Assembly: GCF_900115495.1 (NCBI RefSeq)
Contig: NZ_FOWR01000006.1
Coordinates: 62,001-126,000, forward strand
Direction of reading: 5' to 3'
Source: Enterovibrio norvegicus DSM 15893
GTDB lineage: Bacteria > Pseudomonadota > Gammaproteobacteria > Enterobacterales > Vibrionaceae
Length of the DNA: 64,000 nt
Part shown: positions 17,251 to 26,458 of the stretch, piece by piece
Layout: the number at the start of each line of letters is the position of its first letter
Numbering within the stretch: position 1 is the first letter of the stretch
Made by a program: the position numbers and the translations under genes
Notes under the pieces: generated by a model
Told to the model about the DNA's origin: nothing
Databases searched by the model: none
What the model saw: only the letters and a program-made list of their open reading frames with translations

Positions 17251-17532
17251 ATGGCCAAAAAGCCGACTCGCATGGATGCAATGAGACTCATCATTGAGCA
17301 GGTAAAGCAGGAATTACCCTTGTACGAATCTGATACCTTTGGCTGCGGCCCAGACAATTCTTGTATCGGATGCCCCAAAAAGCTTCTGGAGCTCGTAGAC
17401 AGCGAATTGTCTTACTGGGAATCTGCCATGGATCGTGGCGTCGATCCTAACTTCGATGAAATTCGACGTTTCGGCAAGCTCTGCACAAACGTGCGCCGTG
17501 GATTGGTGAGAAACAACATTCTTCCCGCGTAA
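17251..17532 (+). CDS. Small cysteine-containing protein of unknown function
   Basis: A 93-aa soluble protein. Its most telling part is FGCGPDNSCIGCPKKLLEL at residues 31-49, with Cys32, Cys38 and Cys41, plus Cys75 in KLCTNV: a possible metal or Fe-S site of four cysteines. The remainder is helical and charged. The start ATG follows GCGAGGCAGAACC; AGG at about 9 nt serves as ribosome-binding site. It ends base-to-base with the convergent MreB-like gene, without terminator between them. I recall similar uncharacterised vibrio proteins but no function. Confidence 0.7.
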   Translation: MAKKPTRMDAMRLIIEQVKQELPLYESDTFGCGPDNSCIGCPKKLLELVDSELSYWESAMDRGVDPNFDEIRRFGKLCTNVRRGLVRNNILPA

Positions 17533-18030
17533 TCATCCCTGCTGCAAGTGCGGTGTCGACAGTCCATCAACATTGAGTTGGTGGGCTTCTAGCGGCTCAC
17601 CCCAGTAGAGAAATACATCACTGACACCCGCATCATGCGCCATGGTTTTGAAGGCTTTCTGCTCAACCGACGTTAAGCCCCCTTCTACGCATTCCATAGG
17701 GTGCAAAATCACCTGAATCCGACTGGTAAAGAAGTTTCGCTGAATCAAACTGGTCATTGCGCAGCGCAGTAAAATTGCGCCCGTCTCGATATCAGCAATC
17801 AAGCTACGAGGATGATCAAACGGGTTTTTGATAAGGTGGCTTTCATCCAACGTTTTTACATCATCACCAAACCCAGCAAAGCGTTTTCGCCAAGGCTTGT
17901 CAGCGTGCCACGCAACCAGTGGTGATTCATCAAACGTATTCCCCGTTTTTCCATCAAGAATACGCAGTCTGTCATTCCAAATTTGTACGTAGAGCGTACT
18001 TCCATAGGCATAGCTAAAGCGAGTAAGCAT
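17533..18030 (-). CDS. MreB-like protein reduced to the N-terminal actin-fold subdomain
   Basis: A 165-aa protein resembling the first third of MreB. Corresponding segments: DDVKTLDES (MreB GHDAKQML), IADIETGAILLRCAM (IADFFVTEKMLQHFI), IQVILHPM then VEQKAFKTMAHDAGVSDVFL (PRVLVCVPV then [20 protein letters not shown]). The phosphate-1 loop DLGTANT is replaced by VQIWNDR, and the phosphate-2 DIGGGT region and the rest of the filament fold are absent, so it cannot bind ATP as MreB does. I recall this as a conserved short family annotated as rod shape-determining protein. ATG 18030 has AAAGG just upstream; the frame extends to 18147. A partner or modulator of MreB filaments is only an inference. 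Confidence 0.7.
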   Translation of the reverse strand: MLTRFSYAYGSTLYVQIWNDRLRILDGKTGNTFDESPLVAWHADKPWRKRFAGFGDDVKTLDESHLIKNPFDHPRSLIADIETGAILLRCAMTSLIQRNFFTSRIQVILHPMECVEGGLTSVEQKAFKTMAHDAGVSDVFLYWGEPLEAHQLNVDGLSTPHLQQG

Positions 18031-18172
18031 TGTTAACCTTTCCGAGCCAATCGTCATAATTATTATGGTTTGAATTATTCCGACACCGACGAATTGGCGC
18101 AAAAGAAAAGCCCATAAACATGCCGTAATGCACATTTTACTAGGCATTTAATGTAAAAATTTCGGCCCTGTT

Positions 18173-18574
18173 TTATAAACCGAGTAAAGGGTCATGTTTA
18201 CGTGCTTGATAGCACATCGCTGCAGCAATACAAATGCGAAGCGGTTCAATTGGAATGGTAGAATGAAGAGGGATACGTAACTCTCGATTACCTTGATATT
18301 CAAAGGCATCGGGCAGGACTTCTCGGAACGTTTCGATCAATAAGGTTTTGCAGTTAAAGAACATACACAGCGATTCGGGTGAGCGTGCTTTCCAATCGAC
18401 ACGAATAGCCGTTCCCCCTTTCACTAAGTAACTTGCTTCCCCCCACTTCACGCTTTCTTCAACGGACTTGCCTAATGATTCAGCCACGTCAAAAATCAAC
18501 GCTTCTAACGCAGAAAAGTGGGCTTTGGCATCCTCTGGATATGTCGCTATCTTGCTTTGAATTTCTGGCAACAT
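18173..18574 (-). CDS. DUF1801 domain-containing protein
   Basis: A 133-aa protein of the DUF1801/YdhG-like family: helical start, then SVKWGEASYLVKGGTAIRVDWKA and the conserved FNCKTLLIETFREVLPD block. These small proteins are widespread and uncharacterised. ATG 18574 lies 9 nt after GGAG; GTG 18589 opens the frame but overlaps that site. It is downstream of the COG0523 GTPase gene on the same strand, with a hairpin in the 57-bp gap. Confidence 0.8.
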   Translation of the reverse strand: MLPEIQSKIATYPEDAKAHFSALEALIFDVAESLGKSVEESVKWGEASYLVKGGTAIRVDWKARSPESLCMFFNCKTLLIETFREVLPDAFEYQGNRELRIPLHSTIPIEPLRICIAAAMCYQARKHDPLLGL

Positions 18575-18601
18575 CCGAGTGTTCTCCACGTCAGCGTGAA
18601 T

Positions 18602-18623
18602 GCCCCAAATGGGTATTTGGGGC
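18602..18623 (-). other. Hairpin between GTPase and DUF1801 genes
   Basis: GCCCCAAAT and ATTTGGGGC (9 bp, loop GGGT). No T-run follows on either strand, so it is not a standard terminator; it may partly terminate or protect the GTPase mRNA. Confidence 0.5.
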
Positions 18624-18631
18624 TAGAAAGT

Positions 18632-19615
18632 CTATGCGATGAAGGAAAGCAGAATATCTTCGAGTTCATCCCACGGTAATGGGTTTTTATCAATCACTTC
18701 AACACGAGATTCGACACCGTCAAGACTCACTGGATTGACCGTGACCATTTGGTTCACGACATTGAAGGCAAACATTCCATCGTCCGTTTTCATGACCGCT
18801 TTAACGCGTTCAGCGTTTAAATTCGCAAACAGCCCGTACAAGGCATCAAACGGAAAAACGGTCGTTGGTTCGAAGATCCAACCACAACTGACATACCCCT
18901 GCCCTTTGTTTTCTTTGCGTCGGAATGTCTCTCCCGGCTCAAGTTCAAAGGCAGGCATGTCATCATCGTCGTGCGAGTGATGGTGGCCAAATTGCGCGTC
19001 ACGGTTAACACGCGGCAGCATCAACCAAGCAGGATCAAGTTGACCTTGTTCCACGTACCCTAATGCCAATTTTGGAATTTCAGCCGCGCGCACGTAGTCA
19101 TCAAATGCCGCGCGATCTTGCTCAGTGCACATGTCGATTTTGTTCGCGACAACCACATCGGCCAAAGCGATCTGATCTTGGAAGTTCTGATTTGTCGTGT
19201 ATTTCTCGTCAGCAAAATTACGTGGATCCACCAAGGTAATCGTCGCATTCAGCGCAATGTAGTTTTCATAATGCTCGGAGAGCAATTTACCAATGATGTC
19301 CTTTGGATGACCGAGCCCTGTAGGTTCAATCAGTAAACGATCAGGGTTTTGTGCCAATAGCGCATTGATGCCGATGGCCATTGGTAGACCCGCGACACAA
19401 CACATGCAACCGCCCGGTACTTCTTTAACCAGCGCACCTTGCTCACTGAGAAACGCGCCATCAACGCCAACTTCTCCAAACTCATTTACCAATACAGCCC
19501 AGTTTTCATCTGCAGGTTTTTGTTTGAGGAGGTTTAAAATCGCCGTGGTTTTCCCAACACCCAGAAAGCCAGTGATGATGTTGGTAGGGACTTGTTTCGT
19601 CAGTTTTTCAGCCAT
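18632..19615 (-). CDS. COG0523 (CobW/YjiA-type) metal-chaperone GTPase
   Basis: A 327-aa G3E-family GTPase. Walker A GFLGVGKT at 16-23, the metal-binding CMCC at 70-73 (GGCMCCVAGLP), and NKID for guanine recognition near 158-161. A His/Asp-rich stretch (GHHHSHDDDD, about 209-218) suggests zinc handling, and the C-terminal CobW_C domain follows (GYVSCGWIFEP to end). Family members insert or allocate metals, often zinc. No Zur box or partner metalloenzyme was recognised beside it, so the client is unknown. Confidence 0.9.
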   Translation of the reverse strand: MAEKLTKQVPTNIITGFLGVGKTTAILNLLKQKPADENWAVLVNEFGEVGVDGAFLSEQGALVKEVPGGCMCCVAGLPMAIGINALLAQNPDRLLIEPTGLGHPKDIIGKLLSEHYENYIALNATITLVDPRNFADEKYTTNQNFQDQIALADVVVANKIDMCTEQDRAAFDDYVRAAEIPKLALGYVEQGQLDPAWLMLPRVNRDAQFGHHHSHDDDDMPAFELEPGETFRRKENKGQGYVSCGWIFEPTTVFPFDALYGLFANLNAERVKAVMKTDDGMFAFNVVNQMVTVNPVSLDGVESRVEVIDKNPLPWDELEDILLSFIA

Positions 19616-19789
19616 TGTTTATTTCCATGTACCGAGTACGCGTCTGAGCGCGCTATTAAAATTGCGGGATGGCAGAAGTGTATCAGGCTGTTGAAGGGAT
19701 GACAGTGGTTTTTATGCGAAAGACCTATAACCAAACAACCCCATGCGCTGTGATATATCGCGTCATGAGGTTGCTTAGCGAACAGGGTA

Positions 19790-21238
19790 TTAAGAGCGGC
19801 ATTTCATGCTTTTCGAACTCACACCACATTTAATGGCCTGGAATGATTCTTGATAATCTTCATTATGGGGGAAAGCGTCCGCAAGCTTGCGATACTCTTT
19901 CAGCGCCTCGCGTTTTCGATTGCTGTTGAACAGTGACCACGCCTTTATTTCAATCAATTGAACGTCTTTACCATACACGGCTTCATACTCTTCAATCTGC
20001 GCCAAGGTCGTCTCGTATGCTTTGGTATCAAACGCTTTGAATACACGCTTCATGGCGATTTGTTTATCCAATTCTGCGCGCGTATCGATGTCGTTGATTT
20101 GCGCGGACAGAACGGTGGCCTTGTCTGAGAACCCCATTTTATCTAGCGCCAATACATAGCCATATTGTGTCAGATCCCAGTCAGGATCATTAGGCGCCAT
20201 AAGATCTAATGCGTTTTCAAATTCTGTCGCTGCAGACACAGGTCTGTTTAAGTCATAGAGCGTCCATCCTTTTAATGCATATTCCGATGCAGACAAAGAT
20301 TCAATGGCATTCAAGCTCTCTAAACACGCCTTTATCTCTCCTTCACAATTCACCACGTTTCCGTCATCTGAGCCAAAATCGAGTTCCGCTATGGAAGGGT
20401 AACTGTCCGACCATTGAGCCTGCTGCATCAGTAACTCTTCTCTCTCCCCCATTTCTTGTAAGGTCAATAAACGCCCTTCAATGCGCTTAGCACTCGGGCC
20501 CGCCCAACTTATCGCACGCTCAAACCAGTCATTGGCGGCAAATGCATCCCCCATATTTAGGTATTTCCAACCAATTGCCTCGGCCGCCTTGGCATTTTTC
20601 TTGGCAATAACAAGTTCACCAACATGGGCAAGTTCACCTTCAGAGAGTGAGGCTTTTGAGAGCTTACCCAGAGCCATATCTTGCTTAATTTGAGCCACGA
20701 CTTGCGGGTCATACGCCGTTGACTGTTCATAGCGTGAAAGGATGTCTTGCGCCGCGCTCGGTGCTGTCCAACCCAATAGTTTCTGTGTGGTACTCAGTTC
20801 GTGTGCTCCACAGTTATCGAGTATTTTCTGATACTTGGCTTTTACATTCGTCCCATACCCTGTTTTGCTTTCATTCTTTAGATCCAACCACATCCATTGA
20901 ATGCGATCGCAGTGCATCCAATCTGGGTTTTCCTCAACCAGCGAGCTGGCTTGGGTATGCTTTCCCGCGTTTATCATCGACGACAGCGAATCCAGTGACG
21001 CGCGATATGAGATTTCATCCCGAAGCGCCTCAGACACCTCTAAATCTGACGTTGCTTCTTGGGCCGTTTTCCAACCCTTATCTTCGAGCATGGTCCAGTA
21101 CTGCTCTTCATCAATCGCGGTGCTATTTTGTGTCGACACTTCAACCGAGACGCGTTCATCAAAAACCATCACTTCATGATGATCTTTTGCCATCGCTGAA
21201 ACAGAAAAAATGGTTGAAACCATGAGCAATATTTTCAT
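19790..21238 (-). CDS. Periplasmic TPR-like protein, last gene of the bcs operon
   Basis: A 482-aa exported protein: signal peptide at 1-18 (cleavage after AMA), then helical repeats of about 34 residues with TPR-like spacing (AIGWKYLNMGDAFAANDWFE, ALKGWTLYDLNRPVSAATEF, IEIKAWSLFNSNRKREALKE). It resembles the TPR half of BcsC but lacks the 16-strand C-terminal barrel and is less than half of BcsC's usual 1,100-1,300 aa. Start ATG 21238 overlaps the bcsZ stop (ATGA) with AGAGGG at 7 nt. It may bind polymer or scaffold the secretion machine; the outer-membrane channel must come from elsewhere. Confidence 0.75.
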   Translation of the reverse strand: MKILLMVSTIFSVSAMAKDHHEVMVFDERVSVEVSTQNSTAIDEEQYWTMLEDKGWKTAQEATSDLEVSEALRDEISYRASLDSLSSMINAGKHTQASSLVEENPDWMHCDRIQWMWLDLKNESKTGYGTNVKAKYQKILDNCGAHELSTTQKLLGWTAPSAAQDILSRYEQSTAYDPQVVAQIKQDMALGKLSKASLSEGELAHVGELVIAKKNAKAAEAIGWKYLNMGDAFAANDWFERAISWAGPSAKRIEGRLLTLQEMGEREELLMQQAQWSDSYPSIAELDFGSDDGNVVNCEGEIKACLESLNAIESLSASEYALKGWTLYDLNRPVSAATEFENALDLMAPNDPDWDLTQYGYVLALDKMGFSDKATVLSAQINDIDTRAELDKQIAMKRVFKAFDTKAYETTLAQIEEYEAVYGKDVQLIEIKAWSLFNSNRKREALKEYRKLADAFPHNEDYQESFQAIKCGVSSKSMKCRS

Positions 21239-22257
21239 CTGCAAACCCTCTCATTAAACGCAATATGTGAAAGCAACACTAAGCTGTCTGAATAGTAATC
21301 TTTTCCTTTTGGCATCACTGAAATGCCCTTTTTCAGCGCCCTTTGGCCATTTGCTAGCGCAACCAATTGACTGATTGCGATGGCACCATCAGGGGGCGGG
21401 TAGGAAGCAGATTCCCCGCTTTTCACATCAACCCACGCCGTGTCATTTTGTTTTAGCCACTTCGTGTACTGACGGTTGAATGCATGCTTTCTCCCACCCC
21501 AAACCATGTATAACGGAATGCGATAGCTCGAATAGCTAAACTGGGAAGGAAACCCTTGTGCTGGCTGCCAACCCGCGTTTTGGTACTCGACCCAATCAGA
21601 CGTCAGCTTACTTTTGCCATACTGGTTTTGACTTAAAATGCGTAACCCACTGTTTGCCAATGTTGACCATTTACGACTGTATCGAACAAAGTCATCCATG
21701 GCGGGATACACCCAGTAGCCCGGATTGACGACAGTGCGGTTTTTGAATGTGAACCCCATTGCTCCAGGTAACATGATCACCTCCCCGCCAACAGGACGAA
21801 GATGAGAGCTTTGCAGTGCCCGAATAATGTCGCTCGCTTCTTTCGCGTATTGTTTGGATGACCATTTCACAGCAGCGCGATGCAGCGCCCAAGCAATAAG
21901 CATGTCACCATCACTTGCATTGTTTCGGTCAGGAATGTGTGGTTTTCGCGGTTGCCATTTCCATGAAAACAGCGGGTCCATGTCTCGTTGAAGATGGGTT
22001 TTCGTCCAAGACCAGATGCCGTGGAACGTTTTACGGTCATTGAAGTATGCCGCCATCAACATGCCATAGCCTTGTCCCTCACTGTGTGAAATGTTGTGGT
22101 TACCGGTATCGACTACCCGACCATCCTTTGCAATAAAGCTGCTCTTATAAAGCGTCCACATACGTTTATCACTGTCGCATATAGATGGCGATGCGGTACT
22201 GTCAACACTGCCGCTCAGCGAAAACAACATGGCGATTGAAAGTAATGGTTTGCTCAT
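21235..22257 (-). CDS. bcsZ: Glycoside hydrolase family 8 endoglucanase (BcsZ-type)
   Basis: A 340-aa periplasmic endo-beta-1,4-glucanase. Signal peptide 1-17/20. The GH8 proton donor is Glu60 in HSEGQGYGML, and ASDGDMLIAWAL at 114-125 carries the conserved substrate-binding Asp116/Asp118. GYWVYPAMDDF follows as in BcsZ of E. coli. BcsZ trims nascent cellulose and is needed for proper export. ATG 22257 overlaps the bcsB TGA by ATGA and is preferred over the frame start at 22302, which adds a nonsense-like N-terminus without signal peptide. Confidence 0.88.
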   Translation of the reverse strand: MSKPLLSIAMLFSLSGSVDSTASPSICDSDKRMWTLYKSSFIAKDGRVVDTGNHNISHSEGQGYGMLMAAYFNDRKTFHGIWSWTKTHLQRDMDPLFSWKWQPRKPHIPDRNNASDGDMLIAWALHRAAVKWSSKQYAKEASDIIRALQSSHLRPVGGEVIMLPGAMGFTFKNRTVVNPGYWVYPAMDDFVRYSRKWSTLANSGLRILSQNQYGKSKLTSDWVEYQNAGWQPAQGFPSQFSYSSYRIPLYMVWGGRKHAFNRQYTKWLKQNDTAWVDVKSGESASYPPPDGAIAISQLVALANGQRALKKGISVMPKGKDYYSDSLVLLSHIAFNERVCR

Positions 22258-24242
22258 TTTCTCGCCTCCAGCGCACGCGATACAAACGCTGACATCCACC
22301 AAATGATAAATAACGCTAGGATAGATAGGCCTGCTGGGTAGCCAATAAAAGCTGCTTTAAAAAACTGAGATGTGCTGCTTGAAAACTCGCGTTCGCTCAG
22401 CACACCAGCAGGAGCAGAGCTTGACTCACTACGCATGAAATCATCGAACTTTTCATAGGTCGTTTCGGCAAATTGAATGCGGTACCAGCCTTCTTGATTG
22501 GTGTGTTTAATGGTTGCAAGCTCACTTGTCGGTTCAGAAAACATCATGTCAGAGGTATAAAAGTTCTCTTGTTCTGCCTCGCCTTTGCCAGCGACAAAGT
22601 CAAACAAGTGCGTTTTAAGTCCATCCCAACGTGATACATTCTGGGCTGGTAAAATGTATGGCTCCGCAACCTCGATCTCTGTCAACGAAATGTGGAAAGG
22701 ACGGCGCTGTTCCGTCTCGCCCGTGATCATCAAGCCCGGCATGGCTTTGTGCGTACGGTGTGAAACATAACTCAATAGGCGCCATAGGTTTGCCAGCTGA
22801 ACGGGGTCCTTTTTATCTACTGATATTTGTGCTTGTTTACCGCAGTCATCCGCAATGGCAAAAAAGTCATGCGCTGATACTTTATGCCCTTCCGTGGGAA
22901 TGAACTTAACCCAAGAACTCAGCCTTAGGTTCGACTTTTCTGACATATAGACGGCGAATCGACGGTCTTGATTTTGCACATCTACCGGCCCATAGATTTC
23001 AACAGAGACACGATTAATACCTGGTGTGAATTTACGCATCGGGATGTTTAATCGATAGTGTTGAGTGTCTCGCCAATAGCTCGAACGCAATGGAAGACTG
23101 TTTGCGTATTCACCATTCACACGAAGAATCATTGAGCCCGCACCGGGCGCCACCCTAGAGTGCGACAGCAATAGATTGATTTTTGCGTTGTCTTCGTCAC
23201 TAAACAAAATGTTACTCGGCATCACCAAATCCAGCTCCAAAGGGGAATCGGTCAAGTCCGTTTGCTCGGTAAACTCTGACATCAAGTACGTGGCTTCACT
23301 TTTTAATGAACGGTCAATGACGTTATCTTCATTGACGACCACCATTGAGCCTCGCTCAGGAAAACGACGCATGTTGTTGGCAAAGACTTTGGCAGCACGT
23401 TTCACCTCTCGCTCATTTTTCCCCGAAATGATGAGTAACCATTCATCCCCTTTCGTGCTGTCTCCAATACCAAGGTAAGGGCCAGAAACAGCCTTATGTG
23501 TTTCTTGATCTACCCAGCCGGCGTTAAGCAGTGCGTCGCTGGTGCCATAAACAATCACAGGACCAAGACGTCGCTCTCCGTATTTTGACTCCATTCGGTA
23601 ATCGAACTGATAGTCCTCAGACCCACTTTTCAATGTCCAGCCCTGCACCAAGTAGGCAGCCAAAGATAACGATAGATCAGTGTCAGTTATCGCCGAAATC
23701 ATGTGAATGGGTGCATCATGGTGCTGGCCACTTCGCATCATCTCCTCAAAGGATGCGAGCGTTTTCTGATTAAAAGTGCCACTTTCCTGATAGTTCAGTT
23801 CATAGAAAGACGCTTTCACATTGATGGTCGTATTCAGCCCAGTAGTATCAATCACCAAGTTTGGATCGTTGGATAGATGCTGAATTCGCAAATTCAGTGA
23901 CGGGTTTTCTTTCGATAGCAACCCGGCTGGAAACGTGGCTTCTATGTACTGAAACTGATGACGCTGTTTCACCTCGATATTTGCCAGTGAACGGTTGCCC
24001 GCAGCCAGCCACAACACCGTACTATCAACAATATTGTTGTTGTAAATCGCGAGAGAAAGACGCACGTTTTCAACCTCTTGCCCATCCAAAATAGAAATGG
24101 GGATGGGCATGATCTGGCTTTGCCCACGAAGAACAATGTCTTCCTTCGTATCCATGGCATAAGTCAGTGGAATCTTGACCGTTTTCTCTGCTTGCACCGC
24201 ACACGCAAATAGAAGAAGAAAAGCGATGATGAACTTATTCAT
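22254..24242 (-). CDS. bcsB: Cellulose synthase periplasmic subunit (BcsB-type)
   Basis: A 662-aa protein: signal peptide 1-18, two carbohydrate-binding/flavodoxin-like halves (AIYNNNIVDSTVLWLAAGNRS in the first, ILRVNGEYANSLPLR in the second, with GINRVSVEIYGP), and one C-terminal membrane helix (PAGLSILALFIIWWMSAF) that packs on BcsA. It is about 100 residues shorter than E. coli BcsB. The first codons overlap the end of bcsA by 8 nt, so the two are translationally coupled, as expected for a 1:1 or higher complex. Confidence 0.88.
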   Translation of the reverse strand: MNKFIIAFLLLFACAVQAEKTVKIPLTYAMDTKEDIVLRGQSQIMPIPISILDGQEVENVRLSLAIYNNNIVDSTVLWLAAGNRSLANIEVKQRHQFQYIEATFPAGLLSKENPSLNLRIQHLSNDPNLVIDTTGLNTTINVKASFYELNYQESGTFNQKTLASFEEMMRSGQHHDAPIHMISAITDTDLSLSLAAYLVQGWTLKSGSEDYQFDYRMESKYGERRLGPVIVYGTSDALLNAGWVDQETHKAVSGPYLGIGDSTKGDEWLLIISGKNEREVKRAAKVFANNMRRFPERGSMVVVNEDNVIDRSLKSEATYLMSEFTEQTDLTDSPLELDLVMPSNILFSDEDNAKINLLLSHSRVAPGAGSMILRVNGEYANSLPLRSSYWRDTQHYRLNIPMRKFTPGINRVSVEIYGPVDVQNQDRRFAVYMSEKSNLRLSSWVKFIPTEGHKVSAHDFFAIADDCGKQAQISVDKKDPVQLANLWRLLSYVSHRTHKAMPGLMITGETEQRRPFHISLTEIEVAEPYILPAQNVSRWDGLKTHLFDFVAGKGEAEQENFYTSDMMFSEPTSELATIKHTNQEGWYRIQFAETTYEKFDDFMRSESSSAPAGVLSEREFSSSTSQFFKAAFIGYPAGLSILALFIIWWMSAFVSRALEARK

Positions 24243-26457
24243 TTTGAAACTCCTTCTTGCCAGAAGCAGATGCCGATTCGATTTTGTTTTTCACGGATGT
24301 CGTGAAGACGCGTGTTAAATTGGAGCAAGCGAGAGAGAAAAGACTCAATGCAGACGACAACACGTCTTGGTTTAAGCTTTCTTCATAGCGACGGCGCTCT
24401 TTCCAACGGCTACTTTGTCCATAGGCTTTTGCGTATTGCACCTGCATGTCCGACGCAACATTGCTCTCTAACAAACAGCACACTTGAACGCCTTGGTGAC
24501 CATGTTTGAGAGCCACCACTCGCATACTGAGCTGCACCATTTGATACATCGGTTTCTTGGTTTTCTTGCTTTTCCCTTTCTCGGTGAAATACGTCACATC
24601 CACCATGTCGCCACGGTGAAAGATGTTTTCTCCTTCATGTAGGGTTAAGCGCGCCCCTTTAATAGAGATATCATTAAGCGTTGCGTTATAGCTTTCACTA
24701 TCCATTTGAATCATGGCTTTTTCATTCACCAACAGACGCGGTTCGCTGCGGCGCTGTTGCTTCTCTAACATGGCACCAAGACAAAGCACGATGAGCATCA
24801 AGTTGAAACTATTAAAGATGATCACAAGAATGAGCTGGCTTTGTTCTGTTGGGAATTGGATGTAACGATAGATCCCCCACGCTTCAGCAAGTACCACCAG
24901 CCCGAAAATGAAAGCCATAAAAGGCGTGAGTTTTGAAAAGCAAACCTTACGCGTGGTCTCTCCTTTTGGTGTCACCACGAAGTTGGGTTTTTTAGGGTTA
25001 AACAGCACGGATAAAGCAGGTAAACAGAGGTAAATAGACAGTGCTGTCTCGTAGAGCTCAGAGAAGAATGCACGCCGTGTTTTCCCAAACAGTCGCTGCG
25101 TTATCATCACACTTATCACTAAGTGCGGAACAACAAAGATGAGAAAGTCAGTGGCGTTGCCAACGAAGATCTGTAAATCCAGCAACAGATAAAGCAATGG
25201 AGACAACAAGAATGTGGTACGAAATATTGGGAAGAACCAATACAACGTCGAATTGAGGTAGCAGATCCTCTGCCCCATCGTTAAGCCGCGTTTTAGCAAT
25301 GGGTTGTTAAGCAAGAATATTTGGATCATCCCTTGCGCCCAGCGAGAACGCTGCGTGACATATGCGCCAAACGTATCTGGCGACAAACCCGCGACCATCG
25401 CACGGTTTAAATAGGCACTTTGCCAACCTTTTGCATGAATGTTCAATGCAGTATCTGCATCTTCAGTGATAGTTTTGGTCGAAATACCGCCAACTTCCTC
25501 TAGCGCAACACGACGAATAACAGCCGCAGACCCGCAGAAAAAACAGCCATTCCAAAAGTCCATCCCAAGTAAAATTTTGTTATAGAACATCTCGTTTTCG
25601 GAAGGAACTTTATCTTCGATGCCCAAGTTGCGTTCAACAGGCCCTGGCGTCACGAAGAAATGCGGCGTTTGAACAAAACCCAGTTTTGGTTCTTTTTGGA
25701 ACAAACCAATCGTATTGAGCAAGAAATCGCGTGTCGGTACATGGTCAGCATCCAGAACAAGTACCAAGTCGCCGTCTGTTTTTTTCAGGGCATGATTGAT
25801 GTTTCCCGCTTTCGCATGTTCATTACGTTCTCGAGTAATGTAGGTTGCCCCTACTTCCTCACAAAAGGCGATTAATGTGTCCGCACGACGTTTGGCTGCT
25901 GCAGCTGCATCAACATCTTCATCGCTCAGCTTTTGATCTGTGCCGCCATCATCGAGTACAAACACGCGAAACTGTCCCGGATATTCAAGACGCGAAGCGG
26001 CAAGTATCGTAGGCTCAACAACATCAATGGGCTCATTGTAGGTAGGAATGTAAACGTCAACCGTAGGCAACGGTGCTTCAGTGTCGATAGGCACGCGTTT
26101 ACGTTCATAGGGTTTGACGGTCACAAACATGCCCATCACATAAATCAGGATACCGTAACACTCAGCAGCAAAGAGCAATAATGCGAACGGTAAATCGAGG
26201 CTACTTTCCCAGGGTAACGTTTCGTGAAATCGCCAATAGATATAGCGAAATGAAATAAACGCACCGATGATGAGAATAAAGGTTGTTGCACGCGTTGAAA
26301 AATTACGCGACAACAACAAAATCAGTAGAAAAGCGCTACCCGCAAGCCAGATGTGGGTGTCAGTTGAAATATTTAGCGTCGCCAACATAAACAGGCAATA
26401 CAGCGCGCAAAATACCATGAGCAATTTAAATATTTGCTTCGGTAAGTTCGACGTCAT
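24235..26457 (-). CDS. bcsA: Cellulose synthase catalytic subunit (BcsA-type) with PilZ domain
   Basis: A 740-aa processive family-2 glycosyltransferase. Membrane helices at 9-28, 36-50, 58-72 and 92-112 precede the GT domain, which has DDG at 169-171, DAD at 236-238, TED at 331-333 and QRSRW at 369-373 (the QxxRW polymer-binding motif). More helices follow (about 400-570), then a PilZ domain with R570xxxR574 and D596xSxxG601, the full c-di-GMP-binding signature. So beta-1,4-glucan (or a related polymer) synthesis should be activated by c-di-GMP. No bcsQ, bcsE/F/G or bcsD is nearby. Start ATG follows the lipoprotein stop by one base. Confidence 0.92.
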   Translation of the reverse strand: MTSNLPKQIFKLLMVFCALYCLFMLATLNISTDTHIWLAGSAFLLILLLSRNFSTRATTFILIIGAFISFRYIYWRFHETLPWESSLDLPFALLLFAAECYGILIYVMGMFVTVKPYERKRVPIDTEAPLPTVDVYIPTYNEPIDVVEPTILAASRLEYPGQFRVFVLDDGGTDQKLSDEDVDAAAAAKRRADTLIAFCEEVGATYITRERNEHAKAGNINHALKKTDGDLVLVLDADHVPTRDFLLNTIGLFQKEPKLGFVQTPHFFVTPGPVERNLGIEDKVPSENEMFYNKILLGMDFWNGCFFCGSAAVIRRVALEEVGGISTKTITEDADTALNIHAKGWQSAYLNRAMVAGLSPDTFGAYVTQRSRWAQGMIQIFLLNNPLLKRGLTMGQRICYLNSTLYWFFPIFRTTFLLSPLLYLLLDLQIFVGNATDFLIFVVPHLVISVMITQRLFGKTRRAFFSELYETALSIYLCLPALSVLFNPKKPNFVVTPKGETTRKVCFSKLTPFMAFIFGLVVLAEAWGIYRYIQFPTEQSQLILVIIFNSFNLMLIVLCLGAMLEKQQRRSEPRLLVNEKAMIQMDSESYNATLNDISIKGARLTLHEGENIFHRGDMVDVTYFTEKGKSKKTKKPMYQMVQLSMRVVALKHGHQGVQVCCLLESNVASDMQVQYAKAYGQSSRWKERRRYEESLNQDVLSSALSLFSLACSNLTRVFTTSVKNKIESASASGKKEFQNE

Positions 26458-26458
26458 C

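Noticed and set aside
18602-18623. Hairpin as a full terminator between GTPase and DUF1801 genes
   Set aside because: Stem is good but there is no T-run on either strand.
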